64,000 nucleotides of DNA. It comes from Todiramphus chloris collaris. Lineage: Eukaryota; Chordata; Aves; Coraciiformes; Alcedinidae. The stretch is from positions 37,501,203 through 37,565,202 of the forward strand of contig JANVCC010000018.1 in NCBI GenBank assembly GCA_025345505.1, written 5' to 3'. Of this stretch, positions 22,201 to 33,695 are shown one piece after another. The position numbers and the translations under genes were made by a program. How positions within the stretch are numbered: the stretch's first letter is position 1; every line of letters begins with the position of its first letter. The notes beneath the pieces are model-generated. The model saw nothing but the letters and a program-made list of their open reading frames with translations. It had not been told where the DNA came from and did not search any database.

Positions 22201-25200
22201 TTGGTTAGAGTCTAACCTTGGTTTTATGGAGCCTGGAGAAACTCATCACTTAACAGTTGAGGGACCCTCAGCACCTCTGCTCCTCAGGGAAGATGTGAAA
22301 CATCTGGTATCCCCAGAGAGGGCCTGCCTGACCCAGAGTCTGTGAAACCCTGTCCCAGTCTCTCCAGCCTCTTCTGCTGGAAGACCAATAGACAGCAAAA
22401 ACTATGGGAAGATGCAGCTGGATGTGCTGCCTGTGCCCTGGAAAGGTGTGAGGCTACAGCAGCCCCTTGTCTGGTTATAAATGTATGGATTAGCTGGTAG
22501 GATCCATCCTGTTGAATCAAAATCCCAAAGTCCTTCCATATTCAAGTGGGATCCCAGACATTATTTCGCTTTTTGTACCATGTAAATATGGGTGTCCTCT
22601 GCTAGATTCATTTTGCCATCTGAAGATAGGTTGACAGACAGGTAAACAGATACATGCAGATCCCAGTTTACATTTATGTGAAATGCAGGGAATATTAAAC
22701 AGACATTACTTATGATAAACTCCAGTTCATCTTTCCTGATCAATGAGAACCCAGCTTACATTTCTCTCTGCATATGAAACTGCAAGCGATTCATTAACTA
22801 ATTTGTAATCTAACCTCTTCTGGAACATGCCATACAATTTTTCCAGTCAATTTAAGCCAGTTACAAATTTGCTAATTAATGCCTTCAACTTTCACAGAAA
22901 CAGAAGAACAGAAGTACCGTCATTGTATATTAATAGAGGACAAATGTTACCCCCAACAATTTAATTTATCAGTTTATAGAAAAAACTTGTTTTTCTGAAA
23001 AGTAAAGTTCTATTTAGATGCTTGTTCTGAGTTCAAGTGTATTTCAAAAAACATAAAGAAGTAAATAGTGCAGGTGAAAAACATCATCATCTAGTCCCAA
23101 AATGTTCTAAATAAATGCAGTTCATCATTTTCTTCACTTGAATTAATGACTTTCAATAAAAAGACTGATGAATTCATATGACATCTTGGAGAACATAACG
23201 GAATAATAAGATGCTTGGGCCTGGCCTTTCGTACATCATCTGGGAGCTACCTGTAACTTTTTGCAGTATGATATGCTCCACCTGGATCTTAACACACTTA
23301 CTACACATTTGTAAGAAGGTAATTCAAGCAGAAGTTTGAGAAGTATGTTTGCAAAGGGGGGACAATAGCTTCAGATTGACCTCCTGCTTATTCATCCCGA
23401 AATGGCAAACCAGAGAAGCAGCAAAATTTGAGTGCTCACTTGTTGGGTGGCTGCTTTAGCAGAGTAAGAAGCATAACACAGACAAAGAGCCCCAGCACCT
23501 ATGCCACTAAGGAAAACCTCATACTAAGAGCTGGGTGAATTGGGAATAAACTAGATTCACTTTGGCTAGGGGACATAGGTCTTCAAAACTTCTGTTGGGT
23601 TTGATTTTCTTCCTCCCCTGCCTTTCTGATGCTCATATGAAGCAATATTGTTCCCCTGATATGCTTATACTAATCACACTGGGCAACAGCCTGCTGAAGG
23701 AGAAGAATATAATCCAGGTGCTATTTTCATGATCTTCACAAGTATAATAGGACATAAATCCTGGAATTTCATTACAAACTTTAGCTTTCTTAAACGTGGT
23801 ATTTTTCCAGAACTCTATTATCACAGGAAACACTAAAAAGAAAAACCCAAACCCAAACAAAAACAAAAGATTCCACACCAATCCTACAACAGGTTGAACA
23901 GTGTTCCAAGACATTGATGATAGTTGTTAAAATGCCACAGGCACCAGCCCCTATTTCAAAGACCAAGACTGGGGAAAATGATGACAACATGCTCCCTAAC
24001 CCCTTCTTTCCTCACAGCCTTGTTGGAGGGAGGATCTGTCTTCCTGGGGATGGCTGGTTTGGTTTGTGTCACGATGACTCAGGAACTCCATCTCTGAAGT
24101 CAAAGGCTTCTCAAGCTGTTTGCTGCATTGTGACTTTGTCAGCTGAATCTTTTAATCTATCCCACAAAGATGTTTAAGATGGAGTGGGACTTCTATCAAA
24201 GCAGAGGCTATTTCTGTTTCCTTGGCTAAGCAGCAGAACACATCTCCTGCCGCTGTGCAGTGACGCTCTGCAGACCGACCCAGGGTCCCTGCCACAGGAG
24301 GAGGTGCACTTCTCTAGCTTTGCCTGTTTATGTTACACGGTCTTTTGCCTGAAGGCTTAAGAAAATATGTTGTTTAAACTTTTGTGAATCCCATTCCTTA
24401 TATCTGGGGCTTTCTGCTTGTTGATAATGATATCTGCCTATTATCAGGTGTGGAGAGAGAAAGGCATCAGGAGCTGAAATGATAAACCTTTAAAGGAAAT
24501 CTGGATCTGAATATAAATGTCAAGCCTTGTTTTTTCTACAAATAAAATACAGGTTTTTAGTGAGCACCTTCCAGGCAATTTGAAAATGTGTATTTTTGCT
24601 TCCTGATGCGTAAAGGAAATGAGAAAAGTAACTGGCAGATGGAATGTAGACAGAAAGTACTTATGGATGTATTTCATGCTGCAAACATATTCTTTAAATG
24701 GCTCTTAGGCATGCAGCTTGACTATCTTGCATTTCCTCCTTGCCCATCCTCTTTCCTCTTCTCCCGTATCTCCTTCCTGAAAGATCCCTCTGGCTCCAAG
24801 GTTTAGCCCTTTCAGTTGCATCGCCATCAAGGAGCCTAAGAACACCAAAACTTCAAACCTCAGTTGGCTGAAGGGACCAGAATTTTACTTCAGTCTAAAA
24901 GAGTAATCTAGGCTGGGTGAGAGAAATTGCCATCTAGACATTTCTTTTTTGTTATATGGCAAAGATGGTCTTAGAGCATGTCTGCTGGCAGGTGAGGGAG
25001 GTTAAGTAAGGTGATGGCTAATGTTCTGCAATCACCCCCCTCCTTATGTCTGTCTAGTCATGTCTTCTCTCTAGACCTCTCCATCTGGTTGCATTACTGA
25101 CATCTCATCTGTTCCTTGGAGTGAGATGTGACTGCTTTTTTTTGTGGTATTATGTGGGGTGTAAGGGTATATGTGTCCTGGCTGGACACAGCCCAGTTGA

Positions 25201-26782
25201 AATGAGGACAAGGCCCCAGATTTGTCAAGAAGTTTGTTAGGCTTCTTGGTGTCTCCCTAGTAAAAATAAGTGGGAGAAGTAGATTCTGACTTTCCTTGTC
25301 CTTCAAAGTCACATTGACCATTAAAATCTGTAAGAAGCAAATAAAAACATAGGCTCGCCAACTTAGGTCATAAGCTCATCACTTTAAAAGAATTAATGAA
25401 TCATTCATTAGCCTTTTCTTTCAGATATTTCTAGACCTTCAATAAAAGCAAGTAGATACACTGTATAATAGAGCTGCCTGTAACAACATTAATCTTTCAT
25501 TAATTTGATTTCATTCTCCATGGTTATTATATTTTTACAATACATTACAAGGTGCCATGAGTAATTAGTCTTCCCTTTACTTTAGATCTTTCAGACTTTC
25601 AGGTGCAATTCTGTACTAAGAACTTAAACAAAAATAATTATAAACCAAAAATAAATATTTTAACTGATTCTCCAAACTGAAATGACTAGAAAAGAAGTTT
25701 TTCCCCTTTAGAGCTGTGATTGATGCTAATGGTATGATCTGTGCTCTCATTCCAGGTACCCAAGTTCATTGCCTGGGGCTTCACCTGGACAAAGCTACTG
25801 CAGAGCTGCTTCAGCTACTCCAGCAGCTTTGCTCTAGACCTCATCTGGTCTCTTATATGAGAAAGTGCCTTGACTCTACTGTGTTTAAGAGCTTTCCACT
25901 TGCATCAGGTCAAACATTAATCCACAAAAAGATTGCCTATCAGACCAGTTCTCCTTACAGTTAAACCAGTTCTGGAGATATAGGATATAGGACATAAATT
26001 ATCACAATTTTATGACTCTCAGACTGAGGAAAGATTTAAATGCTGCAAAAGTTGCAAGTTAATTGTGAATTTGTTTTGGTTTTGTTTGTAGTTGAAATTT
26101 CTTTTGTCTAGAATGTCACATATTTAAAGTTGTCATGAGTGTAAGAAATAGGTAACATGCAGATATTTTTGGTAGAACCATGGACATATTTTACCCCCAA
26201 GGGGGAAATTGCAAATCATTAGTAAAATTAAAGAGGGTCTTGCTTGTTTGTTCATGATTTGTTCACAAAAAAAATTATACACGTGAATTTTGACAATCAG
26301 ATAGTAACCTCCTGCCTGTCTACATGTTGCACACACTTGACTTGTCTTCTATGGGAAGCAATATGGCAAGAGCATGATTCCCTTGATGGCACTCATACTT
26401 TTCATCATTAGATGGATTCCATGTCCTTTAGGAATAATTTTTCTCTTTAATGCCATTATTTCTGTAAACTATTCTAATATGGTACAGCTTAAAAAGATAA
26501 GAAACTTCACAAAAACCCCACAGATGATAAAAAAAAATACAATTAGCACCATATTCACTCTTAATACAACCAGAGTATTAACTAGTTCCATTTTATCTTT
26601 AGAATAGAAGGGGAAGGATTCAGCTGGAGACTAAGACACCTGGATTTAGGTGTCTGACAGCATTTTAAGTATCAAGGCAACCATTAGAGTGGATGGAAAT
26701 GTAATCAATACAATAGATGGGAACCTGGGGACATTTGGTCCACCCTAAAATGTATACCTTAATGGGGAGAAGATCTGAAGCT

Positions 26783-26828
26783 GAATGAAGATCATTCAAG
26801 GAATGAAGATCATTCAAGGAATGAAGAT
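26783..26828 (+). repeat. 18-bp tandem repeat, 2.6 copies
   Basis: The unit GAATGAAGATCATTCAAG occurs perfectly at 26783-26800 and 26801-26818, followed by a partial third copy of 10 bp. Each unit contains the inverted repeat GAATGA / TCATTC around AGA. The identity between copies indicates a recent duplication. Confidence 0.95.
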
Positions 26829-27671
26829 ATCAAGCTTAAGGAAGATCTCAAGAACAGATTTTATAAAAGATACTTTATGTACCCAACCTGTACATTGGAT
26901 GAAATACCACCTAACAACAGATCATTGTCAGTCTTATGGTTAGAAAAGTATGTAAGTATCCTGACAGCTGGATAACAGAGAATGATAGAGGCCTCTTTAA
27001 CATGACTACTGAAAATGTGTGTGTAACCACAGTTTTCTTTTATTTCTGTTCAACTCTCCTCATAGCATGGGGCTGTGCTGTTTGCACTTGAATTATATAA
27101 GCAAATATTTACATTGAATTGCCATGACCAGCCCTATGTGAAGTGTAACATCAGAGAGACTTGCAAATGATGAAACAATGCATGCCATTGAGTCACACAA
27201 GTCTTTAGTCCAGGCTGCTGGATGGTATTAACTGTTGAGCACTTCAGATCATCTTCTAAAATTGTCCAGGACACACCTTTACTGACTGGCAGGAGCCAGT
27301 TACCACTGATAAACCTGAGGGTCGCTGAGGAAGAGGCATCCTTCATCTGTCCGCATCTGGAGTACCTCCTGTGTTACTTATGAGAAAGTAAAGAAGCCAG
27401 CAGTGAGTGAAACAACCAGTGCCCCAGGTATTACAGTAATTTGGATCTCTCAAATTTACAGGACCATGTACTCCATAAATTGAACTTTATTTTATGAGTT
27501 CATTAGGAAAGAAAATAAACACATCAAACAATAGCCTAGCATGTAAATTCAGCAATTCATCACTTACTTCATAGAGTTTCTAACTGTGATTCATAACTTG
27601 AAATTTGTAACTCCTGCACCTATGAAATGGTTACCTAGCTGATGGTGAGGGTTCTCATACTTCCTTTTCTG

Positions 27672-28511
27672 TCATGGTGTAAGTGTCCCCTGTATCATAC
27701 CAGGAAGCACAAAAGCCTCATCAGTCTGACTGATGTTGGATCTGACATGTTCATCCGTTTCACCTTGGCCATTTGGCCTATACCATTTCCATAAGTTAGT
27801 AGATTCTGAAGAAACTGACAGGCAATTTTCTCCAGGCTGTCTTGCCCTGCTGAGAATGGGTTTGAGAATGGGAGCTGCCCTGGATGACATCCCCAGGGAT
27901 ATGAGTGCCAATATAGCCAGAGCAGTCTGTGATCTGATGCTCACTTCTTCCATCATCATCCTTGCTGACAATTCCACCATGCCTGTGGGCTTATCCATAT
28001 GCCAGGAGCAGCAGGGGAGAAAGCTGCTACCCCCACCTCTGCCCCTATAACACTTACCACTGAGGATTTTTCCACAGGTGCCTTTCTAGCCATGAAAAAC
28101 AACATTAACAAGAAGAGGTGCCTCTTGAAATGTGCCAGAAGTAACCCAGGAGCCACATGCTTCCTGAAGTAAAGGTTGAAGCTGTACTTTTTGTGCAGCC
28201 CATCTTGGAAACGCAACATAGTAGGGCAGCCTGCGTTGTCCTGGCGAGGTTGAATGAGCAATGGAGACCTTAACTTCAACAAAAAAAAGACTGTGTCTTT
28301 TGCCTAGCTCTGTGTCTCCCTCTCCATCACTCTCTTGGTCTATATATAGCTCTGGACTGATAGTCTGGCCATGCCCTGCAGGAATGGAAACTTTGACCAG
28401 AATCTTTTTGAAAGTATGTAAGTTAACCCATCCATAGTTGTCATCTCTCTTTTTTTTGTATTTATACATAGAAGTAGCAGTAATACCTAAATATAGAAAC
28501 AGACTCTGCAA
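27672..28511 (-). other. Run of overlapping minus-strand open frames, no known domain
   Basis: Three minus-strand frames cover this 840-bp stretch in overlap: 141 codons (28511-28086), 108 codons (28282-27956) and 108 codons (27998-27672). The last has a hydrophobic stretch (ALAILALISLGM) near residues 26-37. A plus frame of 105 codons (27733-28050) covers the same DNA. I recognise no family. The region is somewhat less AT-rich than its surroundings, which alone lengthens open frames. A frameshifted retrogene is conceivable but unsupported. Confidence 0.2.
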
Positions 28512-29814
28512 GACTTCTGAATCAGGTGATCCATCTAGTTCAGAGTTGGATTCAAACTACTGCTTCCTATCCTCTGCACTGTAAGAACTCACTTTAATTC
28601 ACCCTCTTTTGATGGTAAAAACACACTAGTTATTGAAAACCATGATATTCTGGGGTTTAAGTTTGTGGGGAAAAAAAACCCCAACAAATTTCTATAGGAA
28701 ACATGAGAATCAGAGTTTTATGTATAAGGAAAACGACAAAATGTCTGGTTTGTTGATATCTCCCATTTCTGCCTTTCAGAATTTGTTCTGATGGATTCCA
28801 AGCACAAAGAAGCTTTATATTTCCATATCATCCCTTGTAAAGAATAGGATTCAAGCTTCCACTGAGTTACTTAAATGAATCATAATTTTAGAAGATTTAG
28901 GGCTTCTTTCAATTTTCATCAGGGGAGCTGTGACAGATATGATAGGGAGATGATATGGGATAAAGAAAAAAGAACATTAGCAGCATCAACTGCCTCAGGT
29001 TATGTGAGAAATGCATTATTCCTGGAAGAGTACCACCTGCAGCCCCATGGCTGCCATGCACAGTTCTAAAGCTGATTTACAAATCTATAAGAAGACACCA
29101 GTGTAAGACAGACACTACCACCCTCCCTTTAATTAGTTCACCACAGATCAAATCCAATGACAGAACACCACATGCTCCCATGGGCTACAAGCAAATATCT
29201 TAAAATATACTTCACCACTCTGCATGATAAACAATACTACTTCTAAAGTAAGATTTTACACCAAAAAAAGAGATAGTATGGCCCTAGCAACAATACTCAT
29301 GCCAAAATACAAAATGACAGGGACTTCATCGTGACATATTAATCCATTAGAATAACAAGATTTACATTAAGACTTGCACATCAGTCATGTCACTGAAATA
29401 ATTGAAATAATTTCTCCCATCTTTGATGAATTGATTTTCAAATATGATGCATTGGCCATATCTTGGGCACACCTTTAGGCACCAAACTGCCTGCACTATT
29501 TGCTCACCTCTTCATGAGTATTGTGGTGGATGCTAAATGGATTAGGTCCCAACTTCGCTTCACAGATGGATAGAAAACCTGAACTTCTGCAAAGAGAAGT
29601 TTGCAGAACACATGCCAAACAGTCCTGCTATGAGTGCAAGAAGGATATGAAAAGCCAAATCAGTTCTTTTCTGGCAGTCTGCAATACCCAAACCAGGTTC
29701 TGTTCCTCACCTAAGGTCTTACTGCATTGGAGCATCACAGAAGAGCAACCAGCTGAGAGTACCCCTTAACCTGAAGGTTTTGGAAGACAGGAGAGGCTCT
29801 ATCCAGCTTCATAC

Positions 29815-30005
29815 AGAATCACAAGATGGTAGGTGTTGGAAGGGACCTCAGGAGGTCATCTAGTCCAAAGCCCTTGGCAATGCAGGTTTCATGAACATGT
29901 CCAGGCAGGTTTTGAAAGTCTCCAGAGAAGGAGACTCCACAGCCTCTCTGGACAGCTGGTTCCAGTGCTCCAATCGCTCTTATGAAGAAGTAAAAGTGAC
30001 AGCTC
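29815..30005 (-). mobile_element. CR1 LINE 3' fragment, minus strand
   Basis: The inverted tail (AGAATCACAAGATGGTAGGT, GTTGGAAGGGACCTCAGGAG, TCATCTAGTCCAAAGCCC) is followed by inverted UTR and ORF2 end (CATGTCCAGGCAGGTTTTGA, AAGTCTCCAGAGAAGGAGAC, CAGCTGGTTCCAGTGCTC). This CR1 subtype is the same as the one at 57942-58150, which shares the AGTCTCCAGAGAAGGAGAC-like block. Confidence 0.85.
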
Positions 30006-31505
30006 CACAGTTTAGACTGTGTTCACAGGCAGAAAAAATTAAGGTTTCACCCTTCATGTAATCTTCTTTACTCCTTTTCCTAATTTACCTCTATAGTACA
30101 AGCATATTAATAGAAAATCCTACCTTTCTGTCACTTATGAACTGAATAATTTGCAGTATATTTACTTTCAAGTAGCAAAATCACAATGAAATGCATTTAT
30201 ATCTCACATTAAAAAAAAGAGGAGAAAAACATAAAAGCCTTGTTTTTTGTCTGTCTGTTTAATTATGAAAAAACCAAACCAAAACAACAAAAGCTGATCA
30301 TTAACTTCTTCTTATGGTACTCGGATGTTTAAGCATAATGTGAAGAACAAGTTTTCTTTTTTTTCTCAATCAATTAGTCCAAAAGCTAAACTTTTATTAG
30401 ATATAGGTATAGATACAGAGAGAGATGATACAGATGTAATTGTCCCTGCTAAAATCCTTCCAAATCTGAGGATATGTTGATGTAGTAACGCCTGCTTTAG
30501 AATTGCATATATCCTGATATCATGTCAGTTTTGAAGCTTCATGAGAATGAAGGAACAAAAATTTCTCACAATTTCCCTGAGGGAAAGAGCTGCCCACCAG
30601 GAAAGCAGGACGTTGGGCTTCAACTTGCACTAACATCCTCAGTGCCTGGGTAGCATCCACAGTTTGACAACATATCAGCCCCTCTCTCTTTCTATTTATT
30701 TCTGAATAAAATCTCCTTTTCACCCAGAAGGTGAAGGAAGATTGTTTCTCACGCTGTGTGAGTGAGCCTTGACAGATAGATATGTCAGTCCTGCTCTTAA
30801 TTCTTATTCGCTTAACTTGTAAAACTATATATATATGTAAAACTTATTTTTAAAACATTTTTAATATTTGCATAAATTTTGTATCTTCCATTTTGCCTTT
30901 TTTTCCTTTTCCTAATCCTAAAAAGGAAAAAGTCTAAAAACAAAATATATCTTCAAACATATAATGGTAGAAGAAAGCCTTGCATTTTGAGGGTTTTTTT
31001 TTTCTTTTTCAGTGACTTGTGAACTGAATGTTTCATCTGAAAGATATGTTTCTTTTTCATTCTGTTCTTCCTGCTTCCTAACTAACAAGAACTGCCAGCA
31101 TTAATTCAAAAATTGGAGGGGAGTTGGAATGTTTCCTTCATGAGGATTTCACAGATTTGGGGAAATTTATTCTGAACAATATAAAATAGAAAGATGTTCT
31201 AAATGTCTTATGACATAAAATTACCATAATAATTCTCAAAATTTGTAAAATATTCAATGATTGTTTCAACTTTAAAACTTTTCAGCTAAGATCTTATAAT
31301 AAATTAAAATTAATTTCAAAAGGAAACTCAAAATGTTCAGATATAGTAAAATCAACACAACTCGTTACCAAAAGCTTTGTATTTCATGTGTTTTCTGAAA
31401 TGTATAATAAAATTAGTTTGCTCTTGTGGAGAACCATTCATTCCAGCAAGCAACTGTTTCCAACTGAAAGACACCTTGTGAGAAATTTGTAACTCAATTC
31501 ACAAG
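30006..31505. other. AT-rich DNA without gene
   Basis: No recognised element. Short A/T tracts and a small TA repeat near 30826-30836. Confidence 0.55.
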
Positions 31506-31540
31506 CTCATAGAATCATAGAATTCTTTAGGTTGGGAAAG
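31506..31540 (-). mobile_element. Outer CR1 (minus strand), 3' terminal piece left of a nested insertion
   Basis: The inverted octamer tail and first UTR bases (TCATAGAATCATAGAATTCT, then TTAGGTTGGGAAAG) stop abruptly at about 31540. The expected continuation (GATCATTGGGT..., then GTTAACCCAGCACTGCCAAG) appears 1.8 kb downstream at about 33356. The element between is a plus-strand CR1, so this one was split by an insertion. Confidence 0.75.
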
Positions 31541-31978
31541 GTCTTGTTCAATGTCTTTATCAATGATCTAGATGAGGGGATTGAGTGTTTCCTCAGCAAG
31601 TTTGCAGACAACACCAAATTGGGCAGGAGTGTCGATCTGCTTGAGGGTAGGAAGGCTCTGCAGAGGGATCTGGACAGGTTGAACCAATGGGCTGAGGCCG
31701 ATTGTATGAGGCTCAAGGAGGCCAAGAGCCCTATCCTGCACTTTAACCCCAGGCAATGCTACAGGACTGGGGAAGAGTGGCTGGAAAGATGCCTGGTGGA
31801 AAAGGCCCTGGGAGTGCTGGTGGACACCTGGTTGAACATGAGCCAGCAGCATGCCCAGGTGGCCAAGAAGGCCAACAGCATCCTGACCTGCATCAGAAAT
31901 AGTATGGCCAGCAGAAGGAGAGAAGTGATCCCCCTGTACTTGGCACTGCAGAGGCCAAAGCTTGAGTACTGTGTTTAG
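31532..31978 (+). pseudogene. CR1 ORF2 fragment with altered catalytic motif and premature stop
   Basis: Within the middle CR1, an open frame of about 145 codons reads [20 protein letters not shown], then [54 protein letters not shown], and stops at YCV (TAG at 31976-31978) where the family reads YCVQFW. The motif-C pair normally FADD is FADN here, so the second metal-binding aspartate is lost. The frame resumes shifted at 31962-32189 ([20 protein letters not shown]). The sequence upstream of about 31541 belongs to the other CR1 and contributes the first few codons only. Inactive. Confidence 0.85.
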
Positions 31979-32359
31979 TTCTGGGCCCTTCACCACAAGA
32001 AAGACATTCAGAGTTCAGAGAAAGTCAGCCAAGCTGGTTAAGGATCTGGAGAACAAGTCCTGTGAGGACTGGCTGCAGGAATTGGGATTGTTTAGTTTGG
32101 AGAAGAGGAGGCTGAGCGGAGACCTTATTGCTCTCTACAGCTACCTGAAAGGTTGTAGTGAGGTGCGTACAGCCTCTTCTTTCAAGTAAATAATGACAGA
32201 ACTAGAAGAAATGGACTGAAGTTGCACCAGGGGAGGTTTAGACTGGATATGAGGAAGAATTTCTTTACTGAAAGAGTAGTCAGGTGCTAGAATGGGCTAC
32301 CCAAGGTGGTGGTATTCAGAAAACGTGTAGATGAGGCACTTCAGGACATGCTTTAGTGG
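31541..32359 (+). mobile_element. Middle CR1 (plus strand), left part, nested in a minus-strand CR1
   Basis: A 5'-truncated CR1 starts inside the reverse transcriptase palm just before motif C (TTCAATGTCTTTATCAATGA) and runs through the thumb and C-terminus to GGACATGCTTTAGTGG at about 32343-32358, where ORF2 normally ends. The 3' UTR and tail are displaced to 33177-33355 by the LTR at 32365-33176. It overlaps in family coverage with the copy at 11225-12735 but keeps the palm part that copy lost. Confidence 0.85.
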
Positions 32360-32364
32360 AATTG

Positions 32365-33176
32365 CGTCATGGTTTAGGGTCTGGGCATCCCAGTAGACCT
32401 ATAACAGATGTGCTCTGTTAACCACCCTCCTTCCCCAAAGGGGAAGAGAAAGGGAATAAGGGAGAGAAGCTTATCAATTAGAAAAGGAAACTAGAACAGC
32501 TTTAATGAAACCGAAAATGAAAATAATAATAATAGTAATGGAATATATACAAATATATACAAAAATATACAAAACCAGTATTGAACCCAACCGCCCTGAT
32601 GGTAATTACATCACTGTCAGCACTGATGCTGTGGAGCAGGCACCGGGAAAGTCCCAGACTGGGCCCAGCAGCAGACAGGAGCTGTGTTCAGGAGATGGAT
32701 TCTGGTACCAGATTCAGGAACACACAGATTGGGATCAAAGGCAGAATGGACAGAGGCGTCCTTGGATGCTCTGAGGAAGAAACTGGAAGAGGGACCTAGC
32801 CAAGCCAAGCAAAGCCAGCAAGGTGGGCCAAGAGGGCAAGACCCTCCTGATCCTTCAGCTTTATACTGAATATGATGGCTATGGGCTGGAATCCCTTGCT
32901 GGTCAGTTTGGGGCCACCTGTCCTGTCCACCCCTCCTGCAGGTGCCGCCTTTTACTTTCTGCACCCCTAGCATGGTACATAAGATCCAGCAGTGGCCTTG
33001 GTCTGCACACCAATCCTTGGTACTCACTCTAACCATGGGGTGTTCTCACTGCCAGAAGCAGACCCTGCCTGTGAGAACAGGCTGCTGACTTCAGACAGTG
33101 CAGTGAGTTAGAAGAACTGAGCTGAAAAGTAAAATCACTGAATAGAATTAGTTCTGTTCTCACTCAAACCAGGACA
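32365..33176 (-). mobile_element. Inner solo LTR (ERVL-like), minus strand, inserted in CR1
   Basis: It belongs to the same family as 8086-8798. The right end is CTCACTCAAACCAGGACA and the left end is CGTCATGGTTTAGGGTCTGG, an inverted ...CA terminus whose outer TG has become CG. Length is 812 bp, longer than the 8-kb copy mainly by extra sequence between about 32760 and 32860. The inverted ATTAAAGCTG lies near 32498-32508. The CR1 3' UTR resumes directly after 33176. The 5-bp flanks (AATTG and GATGG) agree at only three positions, so a target duplication is not secure. No internal retroviral genes, therefore a solo LTR. Frames inside it are chance. Confidence 0.85.
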
Positions 33177-33355
33177 GATGGTGAGGTTGTTGTGGTTTTT
33201 TGTTTGGTTGGATTTTTGGGGTTTTTTTAGTTGTTTTTTTTTTTCTGGTTGGTTGGTTGGTTGGTTGGTTGGTTTGTTTTTTTGTTGTTGTTGTCGATGG
33301 TTGGACATGGTGATCTTAAATGGTTTTTTCCAGCCATGACAATTCTGTGATTCTG
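33177..33355 (+). mobile_element. Middle CR1 (plus strand), 3' UTR and tail
   Basis: This completes the CR1 split by the LTR: a GT-rich UTR expanded into simple repeats, then GGTTGGACATGGTGATCTTA, TTTTTTCCAGCCATGACA and the tail ATTCTGTGATTCTGTG ending at about 33355. The GT-rich expansion lies at about 33188-33295. Confidence 0.8.
33188..33295 (+). repeat. GT-rich simple repeat with (GGTT)n core
   Basis: T/G-only sequence dominates here, with an uninterrupted (GGTT)n array at about 33247-33273 and GTT triplets after it. It sits in the 3' UTR of the middle CR1, so it expanded after that insertion. Confidence 0.9.
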
Positions 33356-33695
33356 TGATCATTGGGTTGATCTGTTAACCCAGCACTGCCAAGTCCACCA
33401 CTAAACCACATCCCAAAGCACCACATCTACACATCTTTTAAATACCTAAAGGGATGGCGATTACACCACTGGGAAGCCTGTTCCAGTGCTTTACAACCCT
33501 TTCAATGAAGTATTTTTTCCTAATATCCAATCTAAACCTCCCCTGGTGCAATTTAAGGCTATTTCCTGTTGTCCTATTGTTTGTTCCTTGGGAGAACAGG
33601 CTGACCACCACCTCGCTTCAGCCTCCTTTCAGGTAGTTGTAGAGAATGATAAGGTCTTCCCTGAGCCTTCCTTTCACCAGCCCAAACAACCTCAG
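33356..33695 (-). mobile_element. Outer CR1 (minus strand), remainder right of the nested insertion
   Basis: It resumes with ATCATTGGGTTGATCTGTTA, CCCAGCACTGCCAAGTCCAC, CACTAAACCACATCCCAAAG (inverse of the ORF2 end and UTR), then GGGAAGCCTGTTCCAGTGCT, CTAATATCCAATCTAAACCT, CCCTGGTGCAATTTAAGGC and CAGGTAGTTGTAGAGAATGA, all inverted C-terminal ORF2. It stops at CCAAACAACCTCAG where the LTR at 33696 begins. Confidence 0.85.

Larger units (their letters stand above)
22201..29814. other. 7.6 kb of AT-rich DNA without recognised gene or transposon
   Basis: I saw no CR1 or LTR blocks. It contains an 18-bp tandem repeat at 26783-26828 and a run of overlapping open frames at 27672-28511. The C-rich ATCACCCCCCTCC near 25031 and other short simple tracts are unremarkable. 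Conserved non-coding elements cannot be excluded without an alignment. Confidence 0.5.

Noticed and set aside
31506-31600. 5' inversion by twin priming to explain opposed CR1 pieces
   Set aside because: Twin priming inverts an internal segment, but here the inverted piece is the 3' terminus, and its missing continuation is found at 33356, which fits a nested insertion better.
8086-33176. The two related LTRs as ends of one 25-kb provirus
   Set aside because: Far longer than any retrovirus, no gag/pol/env between them, and each has its own distinct flanking context.
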